Source: Candidatus Dactylopiibacterium sp. (GTDB lineage Bacteria > Pseudomonadota > Gammaproteobacteria > Burkholderiales > Rhodocyclaceae). Taken from it: 51,737 nt of DNA. The notes beneath the pieces were generated by a model. That model was not told where the DNA came from. It ran no database searches and saw nothing but the letters and a program-made list of their open reading frames with translations. Each line of letters begins with the position of its first letter. The first letter of the stretch is position 1. The stretch is taken from the NCBI GenBank assembly GCA_031119555.1, contig JAVHXQ010000024.1, positions 1 through 51,737 of the forward strand, written 5' to 3'. This document shows, piece after piece, positions 26,141-36,389 of the stretch. A program made the translations under genes and the position numbers.

Positions 26141-27244
26141 TCAGCGGGGGCGTCTGCCCGCCGCCGTCACGCGGCCGGCGACCCAGCGCGCGATCAGCGG
26201 CCCGGTCAGTACCACGATCAGCAGGCGCACCGTCTGGAAAGCCATCACGAAAGGCACGTTCACGCCCGCCCCGGCCGCGATGATCGCCACGCTTTCGAGC
26301 CCGCCCGGGCTGGTCGCGAGATAGGCCGTCAGCGGATCGATGCCGGCCAGATGGTGCAGGCCGGCGGCGAGCGCGCCGCACACCGCGAGCAGGCACAGGA
26401 TGGACAGCACGATGGCCGGCAGCGCCGCCGTGGCGTGGTGCAGCGACTGGCGCGTGAAGCGGATGCCCACGTTCCAGCCCAGCGTCGCGAAGGCCATCGC
26501 GAGCAGCCAGGGCGGCAGCACGGGCTCGAAGACCCCGGCCGCGTTGAGCGCCCCCGCCACCATCATCGGGCACAGCATGGGGCCGCCCGGCAGGCGCAGG
26601 CGGCCCGACACCCAGGCCCCGCCGCAGCCCAGCAGCAGCGTGAGCGCCAGCCCGGCCGGGCGCAGCGGCGGGAACCAGGCGGCGGCTGCCGCGTCGGGCA
26701 GCGCGGGGTCCACATAGACATGCGCGACCAGGGTAGCCGCCAGCGCCACCATCACCACGCGCAGGTACTGCATGAAGGCCACGAGGCTCATGTCGCCCCC
26801 GTGCGACTCGGACATCGCCGTCATCACCGCCGCGCCGCCGGGTGACGACCCCCAGACGGCGGTCGTGCCGGGCAGCACGCGGCGCAGCGCGAGCGCCCAG
26901 CCCATGGCCGCGCAGAGGCCCACCACGGCGAGGGTCACGAAGACGAAAAGCTTCCAGTCGTGATGCAGCGACCTGAGGATGGGCGGCGTCACCGTGCTCG
27001 CCACCATGCAGGCGATCACGCCCTGGGCCAGGATGAATCCCTGGCGCGGCAAGCGGGGGGCGGCGCCAGACAGCGCCAGCGTCATGCTGGCCGCAATGCT
27101 TCCCAGCAGCAGCGCGGCAGGCAGGCCGACGAGCCCGCCCAGGCCGCCCAGCGCGGCGGAGAGGGCCAGCAGCGCGAGCCAGCGTCGCCACGTCCGCGCG
27201 CCGATCACGGGTGCGAGCGCCCGCAGTGCGTCGCGCCCGGTCAT
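26141..27244 (-). CDS. AbrB-type membrane protein (AbrB_dup/putative ammonia monooxygenase family)
   Basis: 367 residues with about ten hydrophobic segments and an internal duplication: the motif LPGTTAVWGSSPGGAAVMTAM in the first half is echoed by LTAYLATSPGGLESVAIIA in the second, the signature of the AbrB_dup family. Despite the names AbrB regulator or ammonia monooxygenase in databases, members are integral membrane proteins of unsettled, probably transport-related, function. The start is taken at MTGRDALRALAPVIG; an upstream in-frame ATG extends 38 residues without family features. It ends 4 bp from the convergent GGDEF gene. Confidence 0.82.
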   Translation of the reverse strand: MTGRDALRALAPVIGARTWRRWLALLALSAALGGLGGLVGLPAALLLGSIAASMTLALSGAAPRLPRQGFILAQGVIACMVASTVTPPILRSLHHDWKLFVFVTLAVVGLCAAMGWALALRRVLPGTTAVWGSSPGGAAVMTAMSESHGGDMSLVAFMQYLRVVMVALAATLVAHVYVDPALPDAAAAAWFPPLRPAGLALTLLLGCGGAWVSGRLRLPGGPMLCPMMVAGALNAAGVFEPVLPPWLLAMAFATLGWNVGIRFTRQSLHHATAALPAIVLSILCLLAVCGALAAGLHHLAGIDPLTAYLATSPGGLESVAIIAAGAGVNVPFVMAFQTVRLLIVVLTGPLIARWVAGRVTAAGRRPR

Positions 27245-27588
27245 GCGCGCGTGCCCGCGCCGGCATGGGCCGGTCGGGCGGAAGGCTTGCCCGGGCGCGG
27301 GAAGAGGGCGCCTGGGCACGGGAAACGTTGCTGCTCGATCATGACGGATGCGGGCCACGCAGGGCCCGGCCGGCGCTAAGAGGGGAGCACGGCGGGCCCG
27401 CCGCCGGGCGCGGGGCTGCCGGAATCATGGAACGGAACCGGGGGCCGCAGAGGGAAATCCTGCTCTGGAGGTGGCGCGCCGCAGCGCGGCCCTCGGGCTA
27501 ACCCTGATGCATCGTAACAGCTGACGGCGGGGTTGAGCCATGACCCGGCGCGGCGGAGCCCCTGGCGCGGCGCGAGGCCGGGCCGGGC
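27245..27588. other. Gap between kdpE and the AbrB-type gene
   Basis: 344 bp, GC-rich, both flanking genes on the minus strand. I see no gene. There is no clear intrinsic terminator after kdpE. A minor AT patch near 27505-27520 (GATGCATCGTAACAG) might hold the promoter of the AbrB-type gene. Confidence 0.4.
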
Positions 27589-28311
27589 TCAGGGCGGCGT
27601 CGATTCGGGGCCGACGAAGCGCAGGCCCACGCCGGGCTCGGTCAGGATGTAGCGGGGGAGGGACGCGTCGTCGCCGATCTTGTGGCGCAGCTTGCTGACC
27701 AGGATGCGCACGTAATGCGCATCCTCGACGTGGCTCGGCCCCCACATCTCGCGCAGGAGCTGGGTGAGCGTGACGAGCCTGCCCGGCTGCGCCACGAGCA
27801 GGGCCAGCAGGGCGAACTCCTTGCGGGTCAGGGTGACGGTCTGCCCCCGCAGCTGCACGACGCGGCGGGCCAGATCGATGCGCAGGTTGCCGTCGTCATA
27901 GACCGGGGCGGCGCTCTCGCGCTGGCCCGCCGCGCGCAGCAGCACACGCATGCGCGCCATGAGTTCCTCGATGCCGAAGGGCTTGGTGACGTAGTCGTTG
28001 GCGCCGGCGTCGAGCAGGGCGACCTTCTCGTTCTCGCCGGCGCGCACGGTGAGCACGATGACGGGGACGCGCGACCAGCGCCGCAGTTCCGTGAGCACCT
28101 CGCGGCCGTCGCGGTCGGGCAGGCCGAGGTCCAGCACCACGATGTCCGCCCCGCGCCCCGCGAGCAGGCTCAGGCCTTCCTGACCGGTCGCGGCCAGCAA
28201 GGTGAGGTAGCCCTGCGAGCGCAGGCTGATGTCGATGAGCTTGCGGATCTGCGGCTCGTCGTCGATGACGAGCACGCGTGGCGCCAGCGGCGAGGCGGCG
28301 GGGCTGCTCAT
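27589..28311 (-). CDS. kdpE: Response regulator KdpE
   Basis: 240 residues, OmpR-type. Receiver domain with acidic pair in VLVIDDEPQI, phospho-acceptor Asp61 in IVVLDLGLPDRDG, Thr in IVLTVRAGENEKV and Lys in NDYVTKPFGIEEL; the C-terminal winged helix carries RLVTLTQLLREMWGPSHVED and VSKLRHKIGDD with YILTEPGVGLRF. The N-terminus fits KdpE exactly. KdpE activates kdpABC transcription under potassium limitation. It overlaps kdpD by ATGA (28308-28311) and ends the operon. Confidence 0.95.
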   Translation of the reverse strand: MSSPAASPLAPRVLVIDDEPQIRKLIDISLRSQGYLTLLAATGQEGLSLLAGRGADIVVLDLGLPDRDGREVLTELRRWSRVPVIVLTVRAGENEKVALLDAGANDYVTKPFGIEELMARMRVLLRAAGQRESAAPVYDDGNLRIDLARRVVQLRGQTVTLTRKEFALLALLVAQPGRLVTLTQLLREMWGPSHVEDAHYVRILVSKLRHKIGDDASLPRYILTEPGVGLRFVGPESTPP

Positions 28312-31058
28312 GCGCGCTCCCGGGGGGCGGGCTGATCGGCCGGCGGCAGCGTGAGGCGGATCGTCGTGCCATGGCCGTCGCGCCCCGCGAGTGCTTGCAC
28401 CTTGCCCATGTGCGCCGCCACGATGCCCTGCACGATGGTCAGCCCCAGGCCCGTGCCGTGCTGGCCGCGATCGCCGCGTTCGACGCTGTAGAACATGTCG
28501 AAGATCCGGCGCCGTTCGTCTTCCGGAATGCCCGGGCCGCGGTCCGAAACGTCGATGCGCAGCGTGCCGTCCGTGCCGCGGCGCGCTTCGACCCGGATCG
28601 GCTCGCCCTCGGGCGAGAACTTCGCGGCGTTTTCCAGCACGTTGAAGATCGCCTGCTCGACCAGCGCCGGGTGGACGTGGATCAAGCCGATGTCCGGCGC
28701 GATGTCGGTGTCCAGGCGGACCTCCGGCGCATGGCGCCGGAGCCGGCGCGCGGCGGACCCGATCAGCTCGTCGGCGCCTATCCAGTCGCGCGCCAGGGTG
28801 AGCCCTTGCTGCCCCAGCCGGGTCATGTCCAGCAGGTTCTGGATGTAGCGGTCCAGGCGTTCGCCTTCCATGCGGATGGCATCGAGCAGGCTGGCCCGGT
28901 CCTCGCCGCTCATGTCCTTGCCATAGCGGGCCAGGCTGTCGGCCGCGCCTATCATGGACGACAGCGGTGAGCGCAGGTCGTGCGAGACCGACGACAGCAG
29001 CGCGGCGCGCAGGCGCTCGGTCTCGCCCGCCACGCGGGCCGCCTCCAGCTCCGCGACGAGGCGCGCGCGCAGCGCGGCCTGGCCGATGTCCTCCGCCATG
29101 CTTTCGGCCAGCCGCCGCTGCTCGAACGACAGCCGTCCCATGGCGGACGGAAAACGCAGCCCCACCACGCCCAGCGTGTCCTGGTCCGAGCGCACGGGCA
29201 GGAACCACCAGGCCGAGTGGGCGAGGGTATCGGTATAGCGGCCGCTGGGCTGGCCCTGGCGCGCGGTCCAGTCGGCCGCCGCGCGGTCCTTGTCGGTGAG
29301 TCCGCCGGCCGAGGCGAGCGGGCTGGTCTCGGCGCCGATGCGCAGCCAGGCCTGGGCGCCCAGGCTGGCCTGCAGCACGAAGCTGCCGCGCGCGATCACC
29401 TGGCCCAGGTCGGCCGCCTTCGACAGCTCGCGCGCGAGGTGCTGCATGGCCGTCGCATGGGCGTTGGCGGTGCGCAGCGCGATCACCTGCATGCGCAGGC
29501 GCGAGGCCAGCCGCCCGGCGATGAGCGCGGCCGCCATGAACAGCAGGATGGTGGCCATGCCGCGCTGCGCGCTGATGAAGAACGTGAAGCGCGGCGCGAT
29601 GAACAGGTAGTCGTAGGCGCAGAAGCACAGCACGGCGGTTACCGCCGCCGCCGCCATGCGCGTGCGCGAGGCCACGAGCAGCACCGCGATCAGGAATACC
29701 GTCGACAGATCCTCCAGCCCCAGGAAGCGCTCGGCCAGCGCGGCCGCGGCGATGGCGCCCAGGGTCGCGCCCGCGATCAGCGCGGGTTCGCCGGCCGCGA
29801 GCCGCTCGCCCGCCAGGTCCTGCAGGCGGCGCTTGCGCGGTGCCGGCGGCGTGCCCACGATCGTCAGCTCGTAGCGGGCGCCGCGCTGCAGCAGTTGCTG
29901 CGTCAGCGTGCGGTTGAAGAGCCGCGCGAAGGGGCGCTCGCGCGTGCGCCCGATCACGATGGCATGCGCGCCGCGCGCCGCCGCCGCATCCACCAGCGCC
30001 TGCGCGATGTCGGCGTCGTAGAGCACCGCGGTCTCGCCGCCGAGGCTGCGCGCCAGCGCGAAAGCCTTGTCCAGCTCCCGCTGGCGCTGCTGCTCGGCAT
30101 GGGCCGGCGAGCGGTCGTGGGGCGCGGCGCGGTCGAGGTCTTCGGGATGCAGCGCGGCCTCCGCGGAGCGCCCGGTGTCCACCGTCACGACCGACCACAG
30201 CGCGCCGCGCCGCTCGGCGATGCGGGCGCCCGCGCGCACGAGGTATTCGGAGCGCGCGCCGCCGTCGATCGCGATGAGCACGTGGCGGCGCAGCGGAATG
30301 TCCGCCAGGCCGCGCGCCGTGAGGTTCTCGCGCAGGTCGGCATCCACGTGGGCGGCCACCGTCTGCATCGCCAGCTCGCGCAGCGCGGTCAGGTTGGCGG
30401 GCGAGAAGAAGGCCTGCAGCGCCTGCGCCGCCTGCTCGGGCAGATAGACCTTGCCCTGGTTCAGGCGCTCGATGAGCTCGCGCGCCGGCAGATCGACGAG
30501 GCGGATGTCGCGCAGCCGCTCGAACACCGCGTCGGGCACGGTCTCGCTCACACGCACGCCGGTGATCTGGTGCACCACGTCGTTGAGGCTTTCCAGGTGT
30601 TGCACGTTGACCGTCGTGTAAACGTCGATGCCGGCGTCGAGCAGTTCCTGCACGTCCTGCCAGCGCCGCTCGTGACGGCTGCCCGGTGCGTTGCGATGGG
30701 CCAGTTCGTCGACGAGCGCGATGGCGGGCTTGCGCGCCAGCAGCGCGTCCAGATCCATCTCGTCGAGCGTGCGGCCCCGGTACGCCACGTGCTTGCGCGG
30801 CAGCGCCGCCAGCCCCTCGGCCATGGCCTGGGTCTCCGCGCGGCCATGCGTCTCGACGATGCCGATCACCACGTCCTGCCCCTGCCGGTGCAGCTCGCGC
30901 GCGCGCGCCAGCATGGCGAAGGTCTTGCCCACGCCGGGCGCGGCTCCGAGGAAGACGGTGAGCCGGCCGGCGGCCTGCCGCTGCCATTCCCCGATCAGGG
31001 CATCGGCCTGCGTCGTGTTTCCAGAGCCCATCGTCGGCGGTCGTCCTGTGGTGGTCAT
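28308..31058 (-). CDS. kdpD: Potassium sensor histidine kinase KdpD
   Basis: 916 residues. N-terminal KdpD domain with P-loop TVFLGAAPGVGKTFAML and VDELAHRNAPGSRHERRWQD; a universal-stress-protein-like domain (about 235-370); four TM helices (about 400-495); a GAF-like domain; HisKA with SSVSHDLRSPLSS and a HATPase domain ending GTGLGLTIVQGI. Length and order are as in E. coli KdpD. It reads cytoplasmic and external potassium and phosphorylates KdpE. The start is taken at MTTTGRPPTMGSG, 22 bp after the EIIA gene; a second in-frame ATG nine codons later (MGSGN) is possible. It is coupled to kdpE by a four-base overlap. Confidence 0.93.
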   Translation of the reverse strand: MTTTGRPPTMGSGNTTQADALIGEWQRQAAGRLTVFLGAAPGVGKTFAMLARARELHRQGQDVVIGIVETHGRAETQAMAEGLAALPRKHVAYRGRTLDEMDLDALLARKPAIALVDELAHRNAPGSRHERRWQDVQELLDAGIDVYTTVNVQHLESLNDVVHQITGVRVSETVPDAVFERLRDIRLVDLPARELIERLNQGKVYLPEQAAQALQAFFSPANLTALRELAMQTVAAHVDADLRENLTARGLADIPLRRHVLIAIDGGARSEYLVRAGARIAERRGALWSVVTVDTGRSAEAALHPEDLDRAAPHDRSPAHAEQQRQRELDKAFALARSLGGETAVLYDADIAQALVDAAAARGAHAIVIGRTRERPFARLFNRTLTQQLLQRGARYELTIVGTPPAPRKRRLQDLAGERLAAGEPALIAGATLGAIAAAALAERFLGLEDLSTVFLIAVLLVASRTRMAAAAVTAVLCFCAYDYLFIAPRFTFFISAQRGMATILLFMAAALIAGRLASRLRMQVIALRTANAHATAMQHLARELSKAADLGQVIARGSFVLQASLGAQAWLRIGAETSPLASAGGLTDKDRAAADWTARQGQPSGRYTDTLAHSAWWFLPVRSDQDTLGVVGLRFPSAMGRLSFEQRRLAESMAEDIGQAALRARLVAELEAARVAGETERLRAALLSSVSHDLRSPLSSMIGAADSLARYGKDMSGEDRASLLDAIRMEGERLDRYIQNLLDMTRLGQQGLTLARDWIGADELIGSAARRLRRHAPEVRLDTDIAPDIGLIHVHPALVEQAIFNVLENAAKFSPEGEPIRVEARRGTDGTLRIDVSDRGPGIPEDERRRIFDMFYSVERGDRGQHGTGLGLTIVQGIVAAHMGKVQALAGRDGHGTTIRLTLPPADQPAPRERA

Positions 31059-31080
31059 CGGCGGGGCGCGCGGGGCGCCA

Positions 31081-31536
31081 TCAGACGGGCCATTGCGCGA
31101 ACAGCGCGCGGATGCGCGCCGGGTCGTCGCAGGCCCGCAGCGTCTTCCGGAAGCGCTTGTCGGAGAACAATGAGGCCACATGGGCCAGCACGTCCAGCTG
31201 CGTCTGCGTGGCGGGGGCGGGCACCAGCAGCGCGACCACTTCCGACACCGGCTCGCCGCCCGCCGGGTCGAAGGGGACGGCCGGGCTCAGGCGCGCGTAG
31301 AGCATGCGGATGCGGTCCAGTTCCTTGACGCGCGCATGGGGGATGGCCACCCCTTGCCCCAGCGCCGTGGAGCCGGCAGCCTCGCGGCGCATCAGCGATG
31401 CCGCCACGGCGTCCGCGGGCAAGCCGTGGGCCGCCTGCATGTGCTCGCCGACCGCCTCGAACAGCTGCGCCGTACTCGTCACGCGCAGGTCCAGCAGGAT
31501 GTCGCCGCCGGCCAGGCAGGATCCGATCGCGCTCAT
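31081..31536 (-). CDS. PTS EIIA (PtsN/EIIA-Ntr-like) protein inside the kdp operon
   Basis: 151 residues with the EIIA type-2 fold used by fructose and nitrogen PTS proteins. The phospho-accepting histidine is His67 in TALGQGVAIPHARVKEL, matching the GxxxPH of PtsN; LLVPAPATQTQLDVLAHVAS and LFSDKRFRKTLRAC also fit. No EIIB or EIIC gene is near, so it is regulatory rather than for transport. It overlaps kdpC by ATGA (31533-31536) and precedes kdpD by 22 bp, so it is part of the operon. In E. coli dephosphorylated EIIA-Ntr binds KdpD and stimulates it; an operon-encoded paralogue points to a local, dedicated version of that control. That last step is inference. Confidence 0.88.
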   Translation of the reverse strand: MSAIGSCLAGGDILLDLRVTSTAQLFEAVGEHMQAAHGLPADAVAASLMRREAAGSTALGQGVAIPHARVKELDRIRMLYARLSPAVPFDPAGGEPVSEVVALLVPAPATQTQLDVLAHVASLFSDKRFRKTLRACDDPARIRALFAQWPV

Positions 31537-32177
31537 GCCGCGCCCCCTTGCGCGAACACCGGCGGCCGCGCGGGCGGCAGCGCGTCCAGCGCCCGGTTGA
31601 GGTTCAGCACGTGCACGCGCGGCTGGCCCAGCCAGCCGAACTGCGCGGCCTCGGTATGGCTCGCCACGAGGCGTTCCACCACGTCGCGCGCGAGTCCGCG
31701 TGCGCGCGCCACGCGCGCCACCTGGATGGCCGCCGCCTGCGGGCTGATGTGGGGGTCTATGCCGCTGCCGGACTGCGTCGCCAGATCTGCCGGCACGCTG
31801 GCGGCGGGCACGCCCTCGCGCCGCGCGATGGCGTCGCGGGTCTCTTGCAGGCGCGCGCGCAGGTCGGGATGGGTGCGCGCCTGGTTGCTGCCGGCCAGCG
31901 CCAGGGGGTCGAAGCCGGCGGCCGAGGGGCGCGGCTGGAAGTAGGCATCGCCGACGAAGGGCTGCGCCACCAGCGCGGAGCCGATCACCACGCCGTCGCG
32001 TTCGATGAGGCTGCCGTTCGCCGCGGCGGGGAACAGCAACTGGCCGATGCCCACGCCGGCCAGGGCGTAGAGCGCGCCGAAGCCGGCCAGGGTCAGGACG
32101 GTCAGGCCGAGGGCGCCGCGCCAGATTTCGCGCGCACGCGGCGCGGCGCCGGAGGGGGGGCGATATGAAGAGGTCAT
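31533..32177 (-). CDS. kdpC: Potassium-transporting ATPase subunit KdpC
   Basis: 214 residues. One N-terminal TM (about 20-45, GALGLTVLTLAGFGALYALAG) and an extracytoplasmic domain with the family motifs QPFVGDAYFQPRPSAAGFDP, SGSGIDPHISPQAAAIQVAR and LGQPRVHVLNLNRALD. KdpC stabilises the KdpA-KdpB complex and helps ATP or potassium handling. It follows kdpB by 11 bp and overlaps the EIIA gene by four bases. Confidence 0.95.
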   Translation of the reverse strand: MTSSYRPPSGAAPRAREIWRGALGLTVLTLAGFGALYALAGVGIGQLLFPAAANGSLIERDGVVIGSALVAQPFVGDAYFQPRPSAAGFDPLALAGSNQARTHPDLRARLQETRDAIARREGVPAASVPADLATQSGSGIDPHISPQAAAIQVARVARARGLARDVVERLVASHTEAAQFGWLGQPRVHVLNLNRALDALPPARPPVFAQGGAA

Positions 32178-32188
32178 GGAAGCGTTCC

Positions 32189-34213
32189 TCAGAAGGTGAA
32201 GGCGGCGGCGAGCGCCATGTCGATGAGCTTGATGCCGGCGAAGGGCAGCAGTACCCCGCCGAGGCCGTAGACGAGCATGTTGTTGCGCAGCAGCCGGGTC
32301 GCGCTGGTGGGCCTGAAGCGCACGCCGCGCAGGGCCAGCGGGATGAGCGCCGGAATCACCAGCGCATTGAAGATCAGCGCGGAGAGCACGGCGCTGGCGG
32401 GGCTGGACAGGCGCATCACGTCGAGGGCGGCGAGCGACGGAATCGCCGCCGCGAACAGCGCGGGCAGGATGGCGAAGTATTTGGAGACGTCGTTGGCGAG
32501 GGAGAAGGTGGTCAGCGCGCCGCGCGTGATGAGCTGCTGCTTGCCGATCTCGACCACCGCGAGCAGCTTGGCCGGGTCGGAGTCCAGATCCACCATGTTG
32601 CCGGCCTCCTTGGCGGCCTGGGTGCCGGCGTTCATCGCGAGGCCCACGTCGGCCTGGGCGAGCGCGGGCGCGTCGTTGGTGCCGTCGCCCACCATCGCCA
32701 CCAGGCGGCCGCCGGCCTGTTCGGCGCGGATGCGCGCGAGCTTGTCTTCGGGGCGCGCCTCGGCGATGTAGTCGTCCACGCCCGTGTCCGCCGCGATGTT
32801 GGCCGCCGTGAGCGGGTTGTCGCCGGTGATCATGACCGTCCTGACGCCCATTTCGCGCAGCCGCGCGAAGCGCTCCCTGAGACCGTGCTTGATGACGTCG
32901 GCAAGCTCCACGACGCCCAGCACGTGGCGGCCGTCGCTGACCACCAGTGGTGTTGCGCCCTTGCGCGCCACGTCGTCCACGCGCGCCTGCAGTTCGGCGG
33001 GCACGCGCCCCTGCAGCGCCTGCACGTGACGCGCGATTGCGTCGAGGGCGCCCTTGCGGATCACGCGCCCGTCCGGCAGATCCACGCCCGACATGCGGGT
33101 CTGCGCCGTGAAGGCCACGAAATGCGCGGCCGCCGGCGCGGTGGCCGCCGCGCCGTCCTGCTGCGCGAGCCGCACGATGGACTTGCCCTCGGGCGTGGGG
33201 TCGGCCAGCGAGGCCAGCAGCGCGGCCTGGCGCAGCACGGCGTCATCCACGCCGGCCAGCGCATGGAAGGCGGTGGCCTGGCGGTCGCCGTGGGTGATGG
33301 TGCCGGTCTTGTCCAGCAGCAGCACGTCCACGTCGCCCGCCACTTCGACGGCCTTGCCCGATTTGGCGAGCACGTTGGCCTTCAGCGCGCGGTTCATGCC
33401 GGCGATGCCGATGGCCGGCAGCAGGCCGCCTATGGTGGTCGGGATCAGGCACACCAGCAGCGCCACGAGCAGCACCACGTTGATCTGCACGCCCACGAAA
33501 CCGCCGATGAAGGGCAGGCTGATCACCACGAACAGGAACGTCAGCGTCATGACCGCGAGCACGATGCCCAGCGCGATCTCGTTGGGCGTCTTCTGGCGGC
33601 TGGAGCCTTCCACGAGCGCGATCATGCGGTCGAGGAAGCTGTGACCCGGCTCCGCCGTCACGCGCACCACGATGCGGTCGGAGAGCACGCGCGTGCCGCC
33701 GATCACGCCCGAGCGGTCGGTGCCGGCCTCGCGCAGCACGGGGGCCGATTCGCCCGTGACCGCCGCCTCGTTGAGCGTGGCCAGCCCCTCGATGATCTCG
33801 CCGTCGGCGGGCACCAGCTGGCCTTCGTCGACCACCACGCGGTCGCCGGGGCGCAGCGCGGCGGCGGCGATCGTGGTTTCGCGGCCGGCTGCGTCCAGGC
33901 GCCGTGCCACGAGATCCTGGCGGGCGCGCCGCAGCGAGGCCGCCTGGCCGCGTCCGCGTGCCTCGGCCACCGCCTCGGCGAAGTTCGCGAACAGCACGGT
34001 GATGAACAGGATCAGCGTCACGGCGGCGCCGAAGCCCGCGCTGGCGTGGCCGGCGAGCGTGGCCCCGGCCGTGACGACGGTGCCCAGCCAGACCACGGCC
34101 ATGACCGGGTTGCGCACGGCGTGGCGGGGCGCGAGCTTGCGGAAGGCGTCCAGGCTTGCCGGCAGCAGGCCGTGGCCGGCGGGCAGGGCGGCGCGGGTGG
34201 AAATGTCTGTCAT
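32189..34213 (-). CDS. kdpB: Potassium-transporting P-type ATPase subunit KdpB
   Basis: 674 residues. P-type ATPase that hydrolyses ATP to drive high-affinity potassium uptake through KdpA. It has the actuator loop [12 protein letters not shown] (TGES), the phosphorylation site [13 protein letters not shown] with Asp about 301, [10 protein letters not shown] for nucleotide binding and [18 protein letters not shown] as the hinge, all intact. Several TM helices are clear. The start is [11 protein letters not shown] with GGGAG six bases upstream; a long frame upstream runs antiparallel within kdpA and is not real. kdpA ends 11 bp before it and kdpC starts 11 bp after. Confidence 0.96.
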   Translation of the reverse strand: MTDISTRAALPAGHGLLPASLDAFRKLAPRHAVRNPVMAVVWLGTVVTAGATLAGHASAGFGAAVTLILFITVLFANFAEAVAEARGRGQAASLRRARQDLVARRLDAAGRETTIAAAALRPGDRVVVDEGQLVPADGEIIEGLATLNEAAVTGESAPVLREAGTDRSGVIGGTRVLSDRIVVRVTAEPGHSFLDRMIALVEGSSRQKTPNEIALGIVLAVMTLTFLFVVISLPFIGGFVGVQINVVLLVALLVCLIPTTIGGLLPAIGIAGMNRALKANVLAKSGKAVEVAGDVDVLLLDKTGTITHGDRQATAFHALAGVDDAVLRQAALLASLADPTPEGKSIVRLAQQDGAAATAPAAAHFVAFTAQTRMSGVDLPDGRVIRKGALDAIARHVQALQGRVPAELQARVDDVARKGATPLVVSDGRHVLGVVELADVIKHGLRERFARLREMGVRTVMITGDNPLTAANIAADTGVDDYIAEARPEDKLARIRAEQAGGRLVAMVGDGTNDAPALAQADVGLAMNAGTQAAKEAGNMVDLDSDPAKLLAVVEIGKQQLITRGALTTFSLANDVSKYFAILPALFAAAIPSLAALDVMRLSSPASAVLSALIFNALVIPALIPLALRGVRFRPTSATRLLRNNMLVYGLGGVLLPFAGIKLIDMALAAAFTF

Positions 34214-34224
34214 GGAAAGCTCCC

Positions 34225-35946
34225 TTAACGCGCGATCAGGCTGCCCAGCGCCAGGTGGTCGGCTACGGGGCCCAGCACCAGTACCGGCATGAACTGCAGC
34301 AGCGTGAGGATGATGACGATGCCGATCAGCGTCAGCGCGAAGGTCGGCGTTTCGATGGCGAGCGTGCCCGGCCCCTCGGGGGCGCGGCGCTTGGCCGCGA
34401 GCCTGGCCGCAATGGCGAGCGGGATCACCAGCGCCGGGTAGCGGCCGGCGATCAGCGCGACCGTGCAGCTGAGGTTCCACCACACGGTGCCGTCGCCCAG
34501 CCCCTCGAAGCCCGAACCGTTGTTCGCGAAGGCCGAGACGTACTCGTAGAACACCTGGCTGAGGCCATGGAAGCCGGGGCTGCTGGTGCCCGCCAGACCC
34601 GGGATGGCGAGCGCGGCGGCCGTGAAGCCCAGGATCACCAGCGGCTGCAGCAGGATCAGCACCGCCAGCAGCTTCACCTCCGGCCCTTCGATCTTGCGGC
34701 CGAACAGCTCGGGCGTGCGCCCCGTCATGAGCCCCGCCAGGAACACCGCCAGCAGCAGATACACGATGAACTGCTGCAGGCCGCAGCCCACGCCGCCCCA
34801 GATCGCATTGATCAGCATGTTGACCATCGCCACCAGACCCGTCAGCGGCGCCGTGGAATCCAGCATCGCATTGACCGAGCCATTGTTGACCTGGGTCGTC
34901 AGCGCTGCCCACAGGGCCGAGGCGTCGGTGCCCAGGCGCACTTCCTTGCCCTCCATGAGCGCAAGGTCGGCAGCGCTCGCCGAATGGCCCTCCGACCACA
35001 GCGCGAGGCCCGTGGAGATCACCGACATCAGCAGCATGGTGCCGAACACCATCGCGCCGAAGCGGCGCCGCCCCGTGAAGGGGCCGATCATGAACACGAT
35101 GCTCACGGGGATCAGGCCGATCGCCAGCACTTCCAGGAAGTCCGACAGCGGCGTCGGGTTCTCCAGCGGCACGGCGCTGTTGGGGCCGTACCAGCCGCCG
35201 CCGTTGCTGCCGAGCTGCTTGATCGCCACCAGCGGGGCCACGGGCCCGAGCGGAATCTTCTGTTCCTTGAGCGTCGCCGCCGCATCGATGGGCGTGGCCA
35301 GCGGGCCCCCCGCGAGCGTGGCGGGCACCCCCTGCCAGGTCAGCAGGGCCGACCACGCGAGGCATAGCGGCAGCACGAAGCGCAGCGTGGCGCGGATCAC
35401 GTCGGCCCAGTAGTTGCCCACGTCCGCGTGCGCGTCTGCGGGCACGCCGCCGGGCGGGCGACCGGGCGCCTGGCGGCCACCGCACAGGCCGCGCAGCGTG
35501 GCGGCCGCCAGCGCCAGCCCCATCACCGGGGTGACCACCTGCAGGCCCACGACGCCCGTCATCTGCGCCAGATACGAAAGCTGCGCCTGGCCCGAGTAAT
35601 GCTGCTGGTTGGTGTTGGTCAGGAAGGAGACCATGGTGTGCAGGGCCAGATCCCAGCGCATGTTGGGGATCGCGTCCGGATTGAGCGGAAGCCATGCCTG
35701 CGTCATGAAGATGATCCACACCACGGTGCCCAGCAGCAGGTTGGAGGCCAGGAAGGCCGCCGCGTAGGCGCGCCAGCCCATGCCGGTTTCGGGCCGGGTG
35801 CCGAGCGCGGCGTAGAGCGGGCGCTCCAGCCAGCCGAAGAAGCGGTCGCCGCGCATCGGCTCCGCGCGCATCACGGCCGCCAGATAGCGCCCGAGCGGCC
35901 AGCCCAGCGCCACGAGCAGCGCGAGCAGGAGAAACGGTTCAGACAT
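34225..35946 (-). CDS. kdpA: Potassium-transporting ATPase subunit KdpA
   Basis: 573 residues, the potassium channel-like subunit of KdpFABC, with ten or more TM helices. Selectivity-filter repeats are visible as [34 protein letters not shown] and [12 protein letters not shown]. The N-terminus [20 protein letters not shown] has GGAGGA seven bases upstream; starting codons further up add Arg/Gly-rich residues. It is the first gene of the operon. I find no kdpF (a ~29-residue TM peptide) upstream or between the genes. Confidence 0.95.
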   Translation of the reverse strand: MSEPFLLLALLVALGWPLGRYLAAVMRAEPMRGDRFFGWLERPLYAALGTRPETGMGWRAYAAAFLASNLLLGTVVWIIFMTQAWLPLNPDAIPNMRWDLALHTMVSFLTNTNQQHYSGQAQLSYLAQMTGVVGLQVVTPVMGLALAAATLRGLCGGRQAPGRPPGGVPADAHADVGNYWADVIRATLRFVLPLCLAWSALLTWQGVPATLAGGPLATPIDAAATLKEQKIPLGPVAPLVAIKQLGSNGGGWYGPNSAVPLENPTPLSDFLEVLAIGLIPVSIVFMIGPFTGRRRFGAMVFGTMLLMSVISTGLALWSEGHSASAADLALMEGKEVRLGTDASALWAALTTQVNNGSVNAMLDSTAPLTGLVAMVNMLINAIWGGVGCGLQQFIVYLLLAVFLAGLMTGRTPELFGRKIEGPEVKLLAVLILLQPLVILGFTAAALAIPGLAGTSSPGFHGLSQVFYEYVSAFANNGSGFEGLGDGTVWWNLSCTVALIAGRYPALVIPLAIAARLAAKRRAPEGPGTLAIETPTFALTLIGIVIILTLLQFMPVLVLGPVADHLALGSLIAR

Positions 35947-36389
35947 GACGGAATCCTCCGGAAGCCCGCCCGCCGCGCGCCCGCCGGGTGCCACGCCGCG
36001 CAGGCTGCGACGGCGCAAGGCGGGGCGGGAAGGCGTGCGGGACGGCGCGGGAAAAGGAATGCGACAAGGGGCACGACAGGGTGCGGGCCCCGTGGTGCGC
36101 GGACCGGACCGCGCCGGGGCACGCCACGCGGGCGGCGTGCCGGCCGGGTGCCTCGCGGGCGGGCCGGAGGGGGGCGCGGAGGGGATGACTCAAGGGCCAG
36201 GGGCGCATGGTGATGAGGGGCCGGATGGCGACGTTGCCATGCTCGAAGTATTCCCCCCGCCCAGCGGGCCGGTCATAACTTGTGCGTAAATTCAGCGGGG
36301 GGCGGCCGCCCCCCGGCGTGCCCGGCGGCCGCGCGCCACGGCCCCGCCCGGGCGGCGGGCGGATGTCGTCCGGCCCGGGGCTCGCGCGC
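35947..36389. other. kdp operon upstream region
   Basis: 443 bp upstream of kdpA on the minus strand, and downstream of the cupin gene. Very GC-rich; small frames in it look artefactual. The only AT-rich patch is 36272-36293 (minus strand includes TTTACG and TTATGA), the best guess for the potassium-regulated promoter, but I see no pair of KdpE-type repeats. Confidence 0.35.

Noticed and set aside
32165-34228. A 687-codon plus-strand open frame opposite kdpB
   Set aside because: His/Gly/Arg/Glu-rich antisense shadow of a certain kdpB.
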